From a virus: a DNA stretch of 22,870 bases. The first letter of the stretch is position 1. Each line of letters opens with the position of its first letter. The position numbers were made by a program, and so were the translations under genes. The stretch lies in IMG/VR virus record IMGVR_UViG_3300042475_002499, positions 1 through 22,870 of that record. One strand, 5' to 3'. A model generated the notes under the pieces. That model was given only the letters and a program-made list of their open reading frames with translations. It searched no databases and was not told where the DNA came from. Shown piece after piece: positions 11,986 to 18,204 of the stretch.

Positions 11986-12647
11986 TATTTTCTCTTTCTA
12001 TCAAAAGCAGATCCTTCCCAAATTGTTTTCTCAACTGGAATACAATTAGGAACCATTTTGCCATTTTGTTCTTTCATACCACGCTGAACATATCCATCCC
12101 AACATGGTGCTTGTTTGTTTACACTAGCACAGCAATCTGATTTCATTTCTCCAGATTGACATTGAGGACATTGCTCACATGTTACATTTAATTCTTTACA
12201 CATTGGACATCCACATCCTTCATATGCTTTGTCCATTCCCACATTTGACTCTAATGAAGGCATAGCCATTACTTCTGATGCTTTTGCTCCAACAAAATAT
12301 TCAGTCTCTTCAAGACCGCCCTCTTCCATTTCAAATAATTGTATTAGTATGGCAGGATCTTCTGCACTTGCTTCTAGAGCATACTCTGATCCTGGGGTTC
12401 CAAGCATACCTTCTGTCATTACATGAACAACACGACCAACATACATTTCTTCTTCATGTGGGGCCATTACCATGTCGCCCTCTTTGACCATAGCCTTGCC
12501 TATATTGCCCTCAGAACGGTTTATAGCGTAGATCTGTGCTGCAGCCTCAGAACGAGTCTTATGGCACCCCATAACCTCTCCTGTGTCCTTTAAAGCAGGG
12601 TATCCAGAACAACCATTAGACCCCTTAGAACCTATACGATACGGCAT
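11985..12647 (-). CDS. Cys-rich phage protein with NGCSGYPALKD and MVPNCIPV motifs
   Basis: A 220-residue protein. The N-terminus (GSKGSNGCSGYPALKDTGEVMGCHKTRSEA) and the C-terminal RGMKEQNGKMVPNCIPV resemble modules attached to actinophage head proteins, such as capsid-maturation proteases and portals. The middle (about 55-130) is an acidic beta-type region (DMVMAPHEEEMYVGRVVHVMTEG). A Cys cluster (about 144-180: CGCPMC, CEQCPQCQSGEMKSDCC) should bind metal. No protease catalytic motif is visible. The ATG is preceded by a TATAAT box with 6 nt spacing, so the operon 12647-11594 has its own leaderless promoter. Structural or assembly role is inference from motif resemblance. Confidence 0.6.
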   Translation of the reverse strand: MPYRIGSKGSNGCSGYPALKDTGEVMGCHKTRSEAAAQIYAINRSEGNIGKAMVKEGDMVMAPHEEEMYVGRVVHVMTEGMLGTPGSEYALEASAEDPAILIQLFEMEEGGLEETEYFVGAKASEVMAMPSLESNVGMDKAYEGCGCPMCKELNVTCEQCPQCQSGEMKSDCCASVNKQAPCWDGYVQRGMKEQNGKMVPNCIPVEKTIWEGSAFDRKRK

Positions 12648-12653
12648 AAAACT

Positions 12654-12659
12654 ATTATA
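12654..12659 (-). promoter_or_regulatory. Leaderless promoter with extended -10 (TGCTATAAT)
   Basis: TATAAT preceded by TGC on the minus strand, 6 nt before the ATG at 12647. An inverted repeat TGAGCA-N11-TGCTCA (12670-12692) sits at the -35 position and may be an operator. Confidence 0.6.
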
Positions 12660-12669
12660 GCATAGAGTA

Positions 12670-12692
12670 TGAGCAGTTTATACACATGCTCA
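12670..12692. promoter_or_regulatory. Inverted repeat TGAGCA-N11-TGCTCA (possible operator)
   Basis: A 6-bp perfect dyad lies between the Hsp20 stop and the promoter at 12654, centred on the place where a -35 would be. It has no U run, so it is not a typical terminator. Confidence 0.35.
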
Positions 12693-12713
12693 GGTGTTTG
12701 ATAGTATTATTAC

Positions 12714-13133
12714 TTACTTGATTTTGATTGTTTTTGGTTTCTTTTCTTCGGGGATGTTTCTCTCCACAAAGACGCTAAGAATACCGTCTGCCATTTCAGC
12801 ACGATCTACCTCCATATACTCTCCAAGAGCAAAGGTGCGTGTGAACTTTCTGGTTGCGATACCCTTATGCAGGACATTACTTGCGTCCTCTTCGGCTTTC
12901 TCACCCTTTACAATAAGACTTCCATTATCCACAGAAACCTCTACCTCATCTTTGCTGAAGCCAGCAATAGCCAGAGATAGTTTGTAAGTATCTTCATCAA
13001 TCTTCACCACATCATATGGTGGATACGATTGACGAGTTGCCTCACGATGGATATTATAGAAGCGGTCCAACTCTCTGTTGAAACCAATAAAAAATGGATC
13101 CTTAAAAAGATCCAATGACCATGAACTTACCAT
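12714..13133 (-). CDS. Small heat shock protein Hsp20 (alpha-crystallin type)
   Basis: A 139-residue Hsp20. N-terminal arm SWSLDLFKDPFFIGFNRELDRFY, then the alpha-crystallin domain YPPYDVVKIDEDTYKLSLAIAGF..DEVEVSVDNGSLIVKGEK and the closing LADGILSVFVE-type strand (MADGILSVFVERNIP), with an I-K-I tail. It is an ATP-independent holdase that keeps aggregating proteins soluble; phage copies occur in cyanophages and others, where they may help virion assembly. An upstream in-frame ATG at 13187 exists, but AGGAGG 4 nt before the ATG at 13133 and the start of family homology fix this start. A full consensus promoter lies upstream, overlapping a terminator. Confidence 0.92.
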   Translation of the reverse strand: MVSSWSLDLFKDPFFIGFNRELDRFYNIHREATRQSYPPYDVVKIDEDTYKLSLAIAGFSKDEVEVSVDNGSLIVKGEKAEEDASNVLHKGIATRKFTRTFALGEYMEVDRAEMADGILSVFVERNIPEEKKPKTIKIK

Positions 13134-13191
13134 TATTTCCTCCTTGTTAAGCGAGTTCAATTTGTACCCCCCTTTGGGCAGGCACAACTAA

Positions 13192-13220
13192 ATTATAGCA
13201 TAATAAAACAGGGATGTCAA
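13192..13220 (-). promoter_or_regulatory. Promoter of hsp20, TTGACA-N17-TATAAT
   Basis: On the minus strand, TTGACA (13220-13215), 17-nt spacer, TATAAT (13197-13192) with TGC before it. The -35 lies in the loop and right arm of the terminator hairpin at 13208-13234. The leader RNA of about 50 nt ends with AGGAGG. Confidence 0.85.
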
Positions 13221-13234
13221 GTACCCATCCCTGT
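13208..13234 (-). terminator. Intrinsic terminator overlapping the hsp20 promoter
   Basis: A perfect 9-bp stem ACAGGGATG/CATCCCTGT with a 9-nt loop, followed on the minus strand by TTTATTA (the last T of the stem adds to the run). It ends transcription from the 13252 gene. Confidence 0.6.
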
Positions 13235-13251
13235 CCTATAAACAAATACTA

Positions 13252-13551
13252 TTAAAGCATTTGCTGTGGCTTTCCGCCACCGCCAGACTTCTTCTTTGCT
13301 GGAGCCTTCTTTGCAGGCTTCTTTACAACCTTTGCAGACTTAACTGCAGCGTCTACATCTTCTACAGATGGTAGGCGACCAAACGCTGTGTCGTTTGGAT
13401 TTGCTGCTCTCAATACTACTGGCACAATTGCACCAAGCAATGAGTATGCTAGTGTCTGTGGATCAGTTACTCCAGAAGCATACATTGCTGTTGCTGCTCC
13501 AAGAACTGATCGACCATAAGACGCTAGTGCTGCCTTAATTTGTTCATTCAT
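13252..13551 (-). CDS. Putative holin-like phage protein with Gly-rich C-terminal tail
   Basis: A 99-residue protein. The N-terminal region MNEQIKAALASYGRSVLGAATAMYASGV, then two hydrophobic stretches to PVVLRAANPNDTAFG (about 55), resembles small lysis-module membrane proteins of actinophages. The C-terminal third is Lys/Ala-rich (KKPAKKAPAKKK) and ends SGGGGKPQQML, a tail very like that of the endolysin at 18204 (VAGGGGGKAQVAL). The CCTAGGAGG ribosome binding site precedes the ATG. Holin function is inferred from size and context only; several other candidates exist. Confidence 0.65.
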   Translation of the reverse strand: MNEQIKAALASYGRSVLGAATAMYASGVTDPQTLAYSLLGAIVPVVLRAANPNDTAFGRLPSVEDVDAAVKSAKVVKKPAKKAPAKKKSGGGGKPQQML

Positions 13552-13561
13552 TTTTTTCCTC

Positions 13562-13747
13562 CTAGGATATGAACTTCGATATGGCTACCCAAACTGGTTG
13601 AGCAAGCCATAATCCAATTATACCAGCAACGCCAGCGAATACTGGAGGGGCTGGAATTGGAATCTTAACTGGGGATATTGCGCTTATTGATAGGATTATT
13701 AAGCCTAAAGTAAGGCCTACTGATAGTGATAACAAGATTTCTTTCAT
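13562..13747 (-). CDS. XapX-domain membrane protein
   Basis: A 61-residue protein with the XapX (DUF1427) pattern: MKEILLSLSVGLTLGLI, then IPIPAPPVFAGVAGIIGLWLA. Two transmembrane helices separated by a PIPAPP turn are expected. XapX proteins are widespread bacterial membrane proteins of unknown role; a phage copy might serve in lysis or in transport. It starts right after the stop of the upstream gene and is followed by the holin-like gene. Confidence 0.8.
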   Translation of the reverse strand: MKEILLSLSVGLTLGLIILSISAISPVKIPIPAPPVFAGVAGIIGLWLAQPVWVAISKFIS

Positions 13748-13909
13748 TTATTCCCTCACATTTTGTAGTTGTGTATAATGGTTTAAACAAACATCTAGCA
13801 CCCTTGTTTCTGTGCCAAACAGTTTTTCTCCGTCTTCTTTACAATTAAGAACATTACAGTGTCCAACTGGATCCAAAAATATTTGATCATAGGTTTTAAA
13901 TTCTATCAT
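13748..13909 (-). CDS. Small Cys/His protein (53 aa)
   Basis: The frame begins MIEFKTYDQIFLDP. It contains H17, C18, C23, C41 and H44 in an arrangement like C-x4-C...C-x2-H, a potential zinc ribbon. Its ATG overlaps the TGA of the luciferase-like gene (ATGA) and its stop directly precedes the XapX start, so operon context supports it. No family is recognised. Confidence 0.6.
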   Translation of the reverse strand: MIEFKTYDQIFLDPVGHCNVLNCKEDGEKLFGTETRVLDVCLNHYTQLQNVRE

Positions 13910-14781
13910 TTTTGTGACTCGACATACTGATTAATAAAAGATATAATAATTTCTGATTCAGATCTTGGAACAGCATTAATTAAAAGATGATGTATATTGT
14001 CTTCTTCAAGAGTCTGGACAAATTCATGAAAACTATCATATGTGAAATATTCCACATCGCTTACTACCGCTGGTATCTCTCCCTTTTTCCAGACTGGCCT
14101 CATTGCATGTTTTGCCAGTGGCTCTAACTCTTCTTTTGTTTTTCTAATAATTGGTGTCATTGCCAGCATAACTTCTGTATTTTTAATATCAAGATTAATC
14201 ATCATTGATGGATCTTTTAAAACATCTGACCAAAATCCACGTTTATAAATATGGTAAGGCAAAATTATTTTATTTTTGTATTTTTTAACAGTATCAAAAA
14301 CATAACTGTTTGTAGTTGATATATAAACATCTAAAGTGTTCTCTAATTGCTTTCCTTCTGCAGTTTGAGTAGCCATTATGCCATTATTTATTTCATCAAG
14401 TTTTTTAATAAATTCAATTGTGTATTTTGATCTTTCTAAAGATTCTGATAAATCATTTACCTCCCCCAAAATACCACCAATATTTTTTTCATGATCTTTG
14501 ATATATCCAGGAACAACATTTATTTGAAGCCTATTTGGAGCAATCTCATTTATTGATTGAGTTATTGTATATAGATATTGTGGAGATATCGTGTATGGCC
14601 TAATTGCAACAAGATATTTAATCTTACCGTCTGTTTTGATTTCTCTTGCAACTCTTGTAAACATGTCTCCTTCTGTAGGATCATATGTATACATTACCCC
14701 AGAAAAATTATTTTTTTCAAGAATAGGTGCTGTCTCCATGCTGTTTTCATGAAACACACCGCCAAAATAATAAAAATTCAT
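13906..14781 (-). CDS. Luciferase-like flavin monooxygenase (LLM/SsuD type)
   Basis: A 291-residue protein of the bacterial luciferase-like monooxygenase family. The best marks are IKYLVAIRPYTISPQYLYTITQSINEIAPNRLQINVVPG (about 54-92), the strand-loop-helix block of SsuD-like enzymes, and the preceding DMFTRVAREI. These TIM-barrel enzymes use reduced FMN or F420 to oxidise aldehydes, alkanesulfonates and other compounds; the substrate is not readable. The protein is shorter than a typical SsuD (about 380) and lacks an obvious insertion region. It overlaps both neighbours (1 nt and 4 nt). A flavin or F420 monooxygenase is rare cargo for a phage; the F420 option would suit an actinobacterial host. 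Confidence 0.75.
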   Translation of the reverse strand: MNFYYFGGVFHENSMETAPILEKNNFSGVMYTYDPTEGDMFTRVAREIKTDGKIKYLVAIRPYTISPQYLYTITQSINEIAPNRLQINVVPGYIKDHEKNIGGILGEVNDLSESLERSKYTIEFIKKLDEINNGIMATQTAEGKQLENTLDVYISTTNSYVFDTVKKYKNKIILPYHIYKRGFWSDVLKDPSMMINLDIKNTEVMLAMTPIIRKTKEELEPLAKHAMRPVWKKGEIPAVVSDVEYFTYDSFHEFVQTLEEDNIHHLLINAVPRSESEIIISFINQYVESQK

Positions 14782-15191
14782 TATAACATTTTACCATAAT
14801 CTTCGGGAAGTAATTTTTTTAATTGTTTAAATTCTGAAGATATTTTCTTCAGAGCAAAATCATGGGGAGAAACCATCCCCTCAATAGCAGCCCCATACTT
14901 GTCATAATAGTCAATCTGTGGCTCAATCTCATCGATAAACTTTTGTAGTCCAGCCTGAACAGACTCTATATACTCATATGCTAAATCACGAGAATCTGAA
15001 ACAAATTTTAAAAAATCTTCATTTGCTTTTTCTTTATCTGTTTTGTTTTCTTTGTGCTGAATTTCTTGCTCTAACAAAGTCTTTAAAGTATTTGCAAGAA
15101 TAGAAATGTTAATTCTTTTTTGCACAATATATAAATAAATAAATAATAATGAAGTGATAGACAAAGCAACTATAGCAAACATTTCTATCAT
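14781..15191 (-). CDS. Membrane-anchored coiled-coil hypothetical protein
   Basis: A 136-residue protein: one N-terminal transmembrane helix (about 3-23), then a long charged helical region with coiled-coil character (KTLLEQEIQHKENKTDKEKANEDF) and a C-terminal helical part ending FKQLKKLLPEDYG. It could be a spanin-like or membrane-adaptor protein, but no lysis motif is seen. It overlaps both neighbours by 1 to 4 nt, as in a phage operon. Confidence 0.65.
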   Translation of the reverse strand: MIEMFAIVALSITSLLFIYLYIVQKRINISILANTLKTLLEQEIQHKENKTDKEKANEDFLKFVSDSRDLAYEYIESVQAGLQKFIDEIEPQIDYYDKYGAAIEGMVSPHDFALKKISSEFKQLKKLLPEDYGKML

Positions 15192-15457
15192 AATTCTTTT
15201 CCTCCCTCTCTAACTAACTGAACAATTGCCCCATTCTGCTCAAGAGCCTTCTTTGTTTTAATCATATAGTTTGCAGCACGAATCTTGTCATCATGACTTA
15301 AAAGCATAAAAGATTTTTCAGACGCACGAACAGTTAAAAATCCTTCTTGATGCTCAACTATCTGTAATGAAAAACCTTTAGGCGCTAAATGATCTAGTGA
15401 CCTAAACGCCCTTCTCATTGCATCTGTATATACTAGTCCATTGTTAGAGACTGCCAT
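15188..15457 (-). CDS. Hypothetical protein (89 aa)
   Basis: The sequence starts MAVSNNGLVYTDAMRRAFRS and continues with an alpha/beta pattern (FSLQIVEHQEGFLTVRASEKSF, then helix DKIRAANYMIKTKKALEQ). An in-frame ATG at 15469 lies deeper in the WhiB gene; the start at 15457 gives the smaller overlap. Function not recognised. Confidence 0.6.
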   Translation of the reverse strand: MAVSNNGLVYTDAMRRAFRSLDHLAPKGFSLQIVEHQEGFLTVRASEKSFMLLSHDDKIRAANYMIKTKKALEQNGAIVQLVREGGKEL

Positions 15458-15714
15458 GTTACACCCCAATCAGCCTTTGTTTTATGATTAGAGAACTCTT
15501 TTGATATTTCGCCGTTTTCTAAGTATACCCCGCCCCAAACTCCCCACTCTTTGCCAGAAATGCCCACAGAAAAACACTCTTTTCTTACTGGACATTCAGA
15601 ACATAACAGGTCTACAGCAGGCCTTAACAACTCATCTTCTTCGTATTTATCAAAAAAAACATTAGTATCATAATCTAGGCATGCAGCATTATCTTTCCAT
15701 TCATACCTATTCAT
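15433..15714 (-). CDS. WhiB-family Fe-S transcription regulator
   Basis: A 93-residue WhiB-like (Wbl) protein. The cluster ligands are C12, C38, C41 and C47 (AAC12LDYD; LLC38SEC41PVRKEC47), followed by GVWGG, the family's beta-turn. Wbl proteins hold an O2/NO-sensitive 4Fe-4S cluster and act with the principal sigma factor; they are confined to actinobacteria and their phages, making this the best single host marker in the window. Mycobacteriophage TM4 WhiB is a known precedent that represses a host whiB gene. The usual basic C-terminal DNA-binding tail is short here. It could control the phage's own sigma-dependent promoters. Confidence 0.92.
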   Translation of the reverse strand: MNRYEWKDNAACLDYDTNVFFDKYEEDELLRPAVDLLCSECPVRKECFSVGISGKEWGVWGGVYLENGEISKEFSNHKTKADWGVTWQSLTMD

Positions 15715-15716
15715 AG

Positions 15717-15929
15717 TTATGCTACATACTTGTCAGGTATTTCCCATCCGTTTCTAGAGACGACAAAAATCTTTTTTAGGTACCAAGCACCGTTTTTAAG
15801 TGCTCCGTACTTTGATGTCATTGCCTTATCTGACCTTGACATTTCAACAACATTCCAACCGTCCCAAGACAAGTTTTTGTTCTTGGAAACAATTGTCTCC
15901 ATTTGTTCAAGAGAATCTATTGTTTTCAT
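15717..15929 (-). CDS. Hypothetical protein (70 aa)
   Basis: An alpha/beta protein with several Trp (SWDGWNVVEM, GAWYLKKIF, NGWEIPDKYV). The pattern WDGW...GAWYLKK...GWEIP resembles a small phage family of unknown role; no function can be given. An AAGGAG ribosome binding site lies 6 nt upstream of the ATG and its stop abuts the whiB start. Confidence 0.65.
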   Translation of the reverse strand: MKTIDSLEQMETIVSKNKNLSWDGWNVVEMSRSDKAMTSKYGALKNGAWYLKKIFVVSRNGWEIPDKYVA

Positions 15930-15939
15930 TTTATACTCC

Positions 15940-16293
15940 TTAAAAGTTGTATACGTTTGTATTAATATTTTTTGACTTTGACAAACTAACTAGATTCGAC
16001 ACTCTTTCTTTTGGATTTGCAACAAAAGCAAAGTGATCAAAACTATCAATATTTTCTTCAAGCCATTGAGGAGTAACCCTAAATAGTTTGATAGACTTTC
16101 CTCTAGACTTCATACCTCTTTCAGAAAGATTTACAAACTCCATCGCCATATCATTAACATTTCCTGGACCAACAGAGTACAAGTAAAACTCTTTTTCATT
16201 ATCTTTTAATTCAGACAAAGCAACAGCCATTGCTCTAAGGAAAATATTATAGTTGTTGAAATTAGGCGTTCCCTGAACCCCTACTATCATCAC
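15940..16293 (-). CDS. Possible Rossmann-type (SLOG-like) nucleotide-binding protein
   Basis: A 117-residue protein beginning with a beta strand and Gly loop (MIVGVQGTPNFNNYNIF), a helix AMAVALSELKD, a strand FYLYSVGPGNVNDMAMEFVN and a second half SFDHFAFVANP. The order strand-loop-helix, then VGPG..ND.A.EF, resembles SLOG/YspA-like proteins that bind nucleotides or nucleic acid. The assignment is weak. It overlaps the upstream gene by 32 nt. Confidence 0.5.
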   Translation of the reverse strand: MMIVGVQGTPNFNNYNIFLRAMAVALSELKDNEKEFYLYSVGPGNVNDMAMEFVNLSERGMKSRGKSIKLFRVTPQWLEENIDSFDHFAFVANPKERVSNLVSLSKSKNINTNVYNF

Positions 16294-16678
16294 TTGTCCC
16301 TTCTGTTAGTTTGTCTACTATGAACAACATCTTATCTAATTGTACCTTATCCATGTTGGTTGTGTCAACTTTTTCTGCAGAATCTTTGTCAATTTTTTCA
16401 TTTACTAAAGGGGCTTTATAAAATGTATTATTTTTAATCCAATACGCTACATCATCTACAACTATTACCTTGGTTGTAGATTCATCTTGATGCTTACTAG
16501 ACTGGGTTTTTGGCTTAAGCCTTCTCTTATGCTTTTTAGACCCTGAATATCTGTGATGAAGTCTAGCCTGACTTACAATCTGCACACTTTTTTTATGCCT
16601 ACGAGCCTTGAATAGATAAAAGAAAATAGAGAGCAGCATTACTGCCGTCAAAAGGATTGCTCCAAAAATATCGTTCAC
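16262..16678 (-). CDS. Membrane-anchored basic hypothetical protein
   Basis: A 138-residue protein: N-terminal transmembrane helix (about 4-23), a strongly basic linker (ARRHKKSVQ...KKHKRRLKPK), then a small folded region VIVVDDVAYWIKNNTFYKAPLV and an acidic tail. The hydrophobic start with positive charges after it predicts a cytoplasmic C-terminus. Function unknown. Confidence 0.6.
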   Translation of the reverse strand: MNDIFGAILLTAVMLLSIFFYLFKARRHKKSVQIVSQARLHHRYSGSKKHKRRLKPKTQSSKHQDESTTKVIVVDDVAYWIKNNTFYKAPLVNEKIDKDSAEKVDTTNMDKVQLDKMLFIVDKLTEGTSDDSRGSGNA

Positions 16679-16701
16679 TGATGCCCCCTAAACTTATTTT
16701 A

Positions 16702-17034
16702 TCACTTTTTGTTAAAAAGAAGTTTGATCAACTGTTTTAGGGCTGACCTTTCATTTGCATCCAATTTTTTTACCTGCTCTGGATCAAGAGATTTTTTATT
16801 AAGACTAACAATGGGGTTGGCATCTGTCACATCCATATCAATAAAACCTTTTTCCCACAACCTCATTGACATTTCTGAAAAATATTTTCCCAATGCTACA
16901 TCAAGTTTTGGATCTATGTCTTTCAACATTTCTGTTTTAACATACATGTTTTCCCCTGTTTCTGGATCCTTGCCAGCAAACCTTAGACCACCAGTTAAAA
17001 CTAACTTATTGAATATTTCATTCGATTCGTTCAT
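16702..17034 (-). CDS. Hypothetical protein (110 aa)
   Basis: A soluble, mainly helical protein with the segment LTGGLRFAGKDPETGENMYVKTEMLKDI followed by WEKGFIDMDV and a basic C-terminal helix (SALKQLIKLLFNKK). No family is recognised. Its start overlaps the stop of the nuclease gene by 4 nt (ATGA). Confidence 0.6.
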   Translation of the reverse strand: MNESNEIFNKLVLTGGLRFAGKDPETGENMYVKTEMLKDIDPKLDVALGKYFSEMSMRLWEKGFIDMDVTDANPIVSLNKKSLDPEQVKKLDANERSALKQLIKLLFNKK

Positions 17035-17438
17035 TTTCCAGATTTCTTTCTAGCCTTTGCCAAAGCATCAAAATCTTTTACCTTAGTATCTCCAAGGTAG
17101 CCCCATGCATAACCATTATTAATCATGTGATCGTTTACAGAAACGGTGTCTTCGTCTACATAAAGCCAGCCAAGAATTCGACCATACTTTTCAGAAGAGT
17201 CCATCTTCTCTGTCTTAATTACTACAGACTTTGCATCCTTCAAAAACTTCTTTAGGTACTCTTTGGACTCTAGGCCCAAAGCCTTTTCCTTAAGGTCTTT
17301 TGTACGAGATTCTGGGGTATCAATGCCAGCCAGCCTTACACGAGATGCAAACAAAATATCAAACCCTAAATCAATTAGAACGTCAATGGTATCCCCATCT
17401 ACTACGTTCTCTACTTTTCTTACATAGTATGTATACAT
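17031..17438 (-). CDS. Thermonuclease-like protein (SNase family)
   Basis: A 135-residue staphylococcal-nuclease-fold protein: VENVVDGDTIDVLIDLG, RVRLAGIDTPESR, then KYGRILGWLYVDE and NDHMINNGYAWGY. These give the catalytic Arg of RLAGID, the Asp/Glu cluster and the second Arg of GRILG. SNases cut DNA and RNA with Ca2+. No signal peptide is present, so it acts inside the cell, perhaps in host nucleic-acid breakdown. It overlaps both neighbours by 1 to 4 nt. Confidence 0.88.
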   Translation of the reverse strand: MYTYYVRKVENVVDGDTIDVLIDLGFDILFASRVRLAGIDTPESRTKDLKEKALGLESKEYLKKFLKDAKSVVIKTEKMDSSEKYGRILGWLYVDEDTVSVNDHMINNGYAWGYLGDTKVKDFDALAKARKKSGK

Positions 17439-17689
17439 TAGTAATCTTGCCCCTTTGCTTTATTTTCAATCAGTTTATTTCTTTCATCAAGAATGGTAAT
17501 TGCAAACTTCATCATTTTGTCGTAACCAACAGCATTGTCCATAACCTTGTTATAGTGATGACCACAAAACAACAAGTCTCCGTTTAAGCCAGTTACTCTC
17601 ACTAGGGCCTCAGCACCACATCTATCACACCTGTCAATTGGGGATAGTTGCCACTCTGCCTTAGCCTCATCTTTAACCATTGTAAACAT
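17438..17689 (-). CDS. DUF7455-like zinc-ribbon protein
   Basis: Core sequence LSPIDRCDRCGAEALVRVTGLNGDLLFCGHHYNKV: CDRC and CGHH knuckles form a zinc ribbon of the kind common in actinobacteria. The frame is open to a further ATG at 17725, but that would overlap the FmdB gene; 17689 (or the ATG at 17680) is more reasonable. A TATAAT motif lies at 17695-17690. Function unknown. Confidence 0.7.
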   Translation of the reverse strand: MFTMVKDEAKAEWQLSPIDRCDRCGAEALVRVTGLNGDLLFCGHHYNKVMDNAVGYDKMMKFAITILDERNKLIENKAKGQDY

Positions 17690-17690
17690 A

Positions 17691-17876
17691 TTATACCTTC
17701 CGATTGTCAGTAGAATAAAATCCACTACCGTTGAATACTGCTCCTACATTAGAGTATACACGAATTAGATCTGAATTGCAAGCATCACATTTATACCCTG
17801 GATCGTTTTCGGACATAGACCTAATCTTTGTATATCTTATTGCACAAGACATACAGTCATATTCATATGATGGCAT
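17691..17876 (-). CDS. FmdB-family zinc-ribbon protein
   Basis: A 61-residue protein with the FmdB pattern: MPSYEYDC8MSC11, then C30-DAC33, and the characteristic ending VGAVFNGSGFYSTDNR. A single zinc ribbon is expected. FmdB-type proteins occur in many bacteria, actinobacteria included, and their role is poorly known. The start overlaps the stop of the upstream 36-residue gene by 1 nt. Confidence 0.85.
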   Translation of the reverse strand: MPSYEYDCMSCAIRYTKIRSMSENDPGYKCDACNSDLIRVYSNVGAVFNGSGFYSTDNRKV

Positions 17877-17986
17877 TATTTCTTTTTCGTTTTAGCCTTT
17901 ACTTGCCAAACAGGAAGTTTAAGTTCGTCGCCAGACCATTCATAACCTAATGCTTTTACTACGAACTTGATAATTTTAATACGCAT
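17876..17986 (-). CDS. Basic miniprotein (36 aa)
   Basis: The frame begins MRIKIIKFVVKALGYEWSGDE and ends VKAKTKKK. Its start and stop overlap the neighbouring genes by 1 nt each (TAATG at both ends), which strongly supports translation. It has no recognised family. It may be a small membrane-associated or nucleic-acid-binding protein. Confidence 0.6.
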   Translation of the reverse strand: MRIKIIKFVVKALGYEWSGDELKLPVWQVKAKTKKK

Positions 17987-18204
17987 TATTTAACCTTTCT
18001 GCCAAACTTGGCCCATACTCTTTCATGCAAATAAAAGAATGTCATTTCTAGTGCTAGATATGATAGCCCATAAAGACCAACATATTCCCACTCTGCTTCT
18101 CCAGTATAATATTTAAGTACAAAATAAATTATTCCAGAAACAAAAGTAAAATGTACAAACGGCCAACTAATAGTCTTCAACAAAGACTTCTTTTTTGATT
18201 CCAT
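17986..18204 (-). CDS. DUF2061 membrane protein (second copy)
   Basis: A 72-residue protein with the family layout: MESKKKSLLKTISWPFVHFT, two membrane helices and YLALEMTFFYLHERVWAKFG. The HERVW motif is intact. It is only distantly similar to the copy at 7163. It sits directly downstream of the endolysin gene with a 1-nt overlap, so a role in the lysis stage is possible though unproven. Confidence 0.82.
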   Translation of the reverse strand: MESKKKSLLKTISWPFVHFTFVSGIIYFVLKYYTGEAEWEYVGLYGLSYLALEMTFFYLHERVWAKFGRKVK

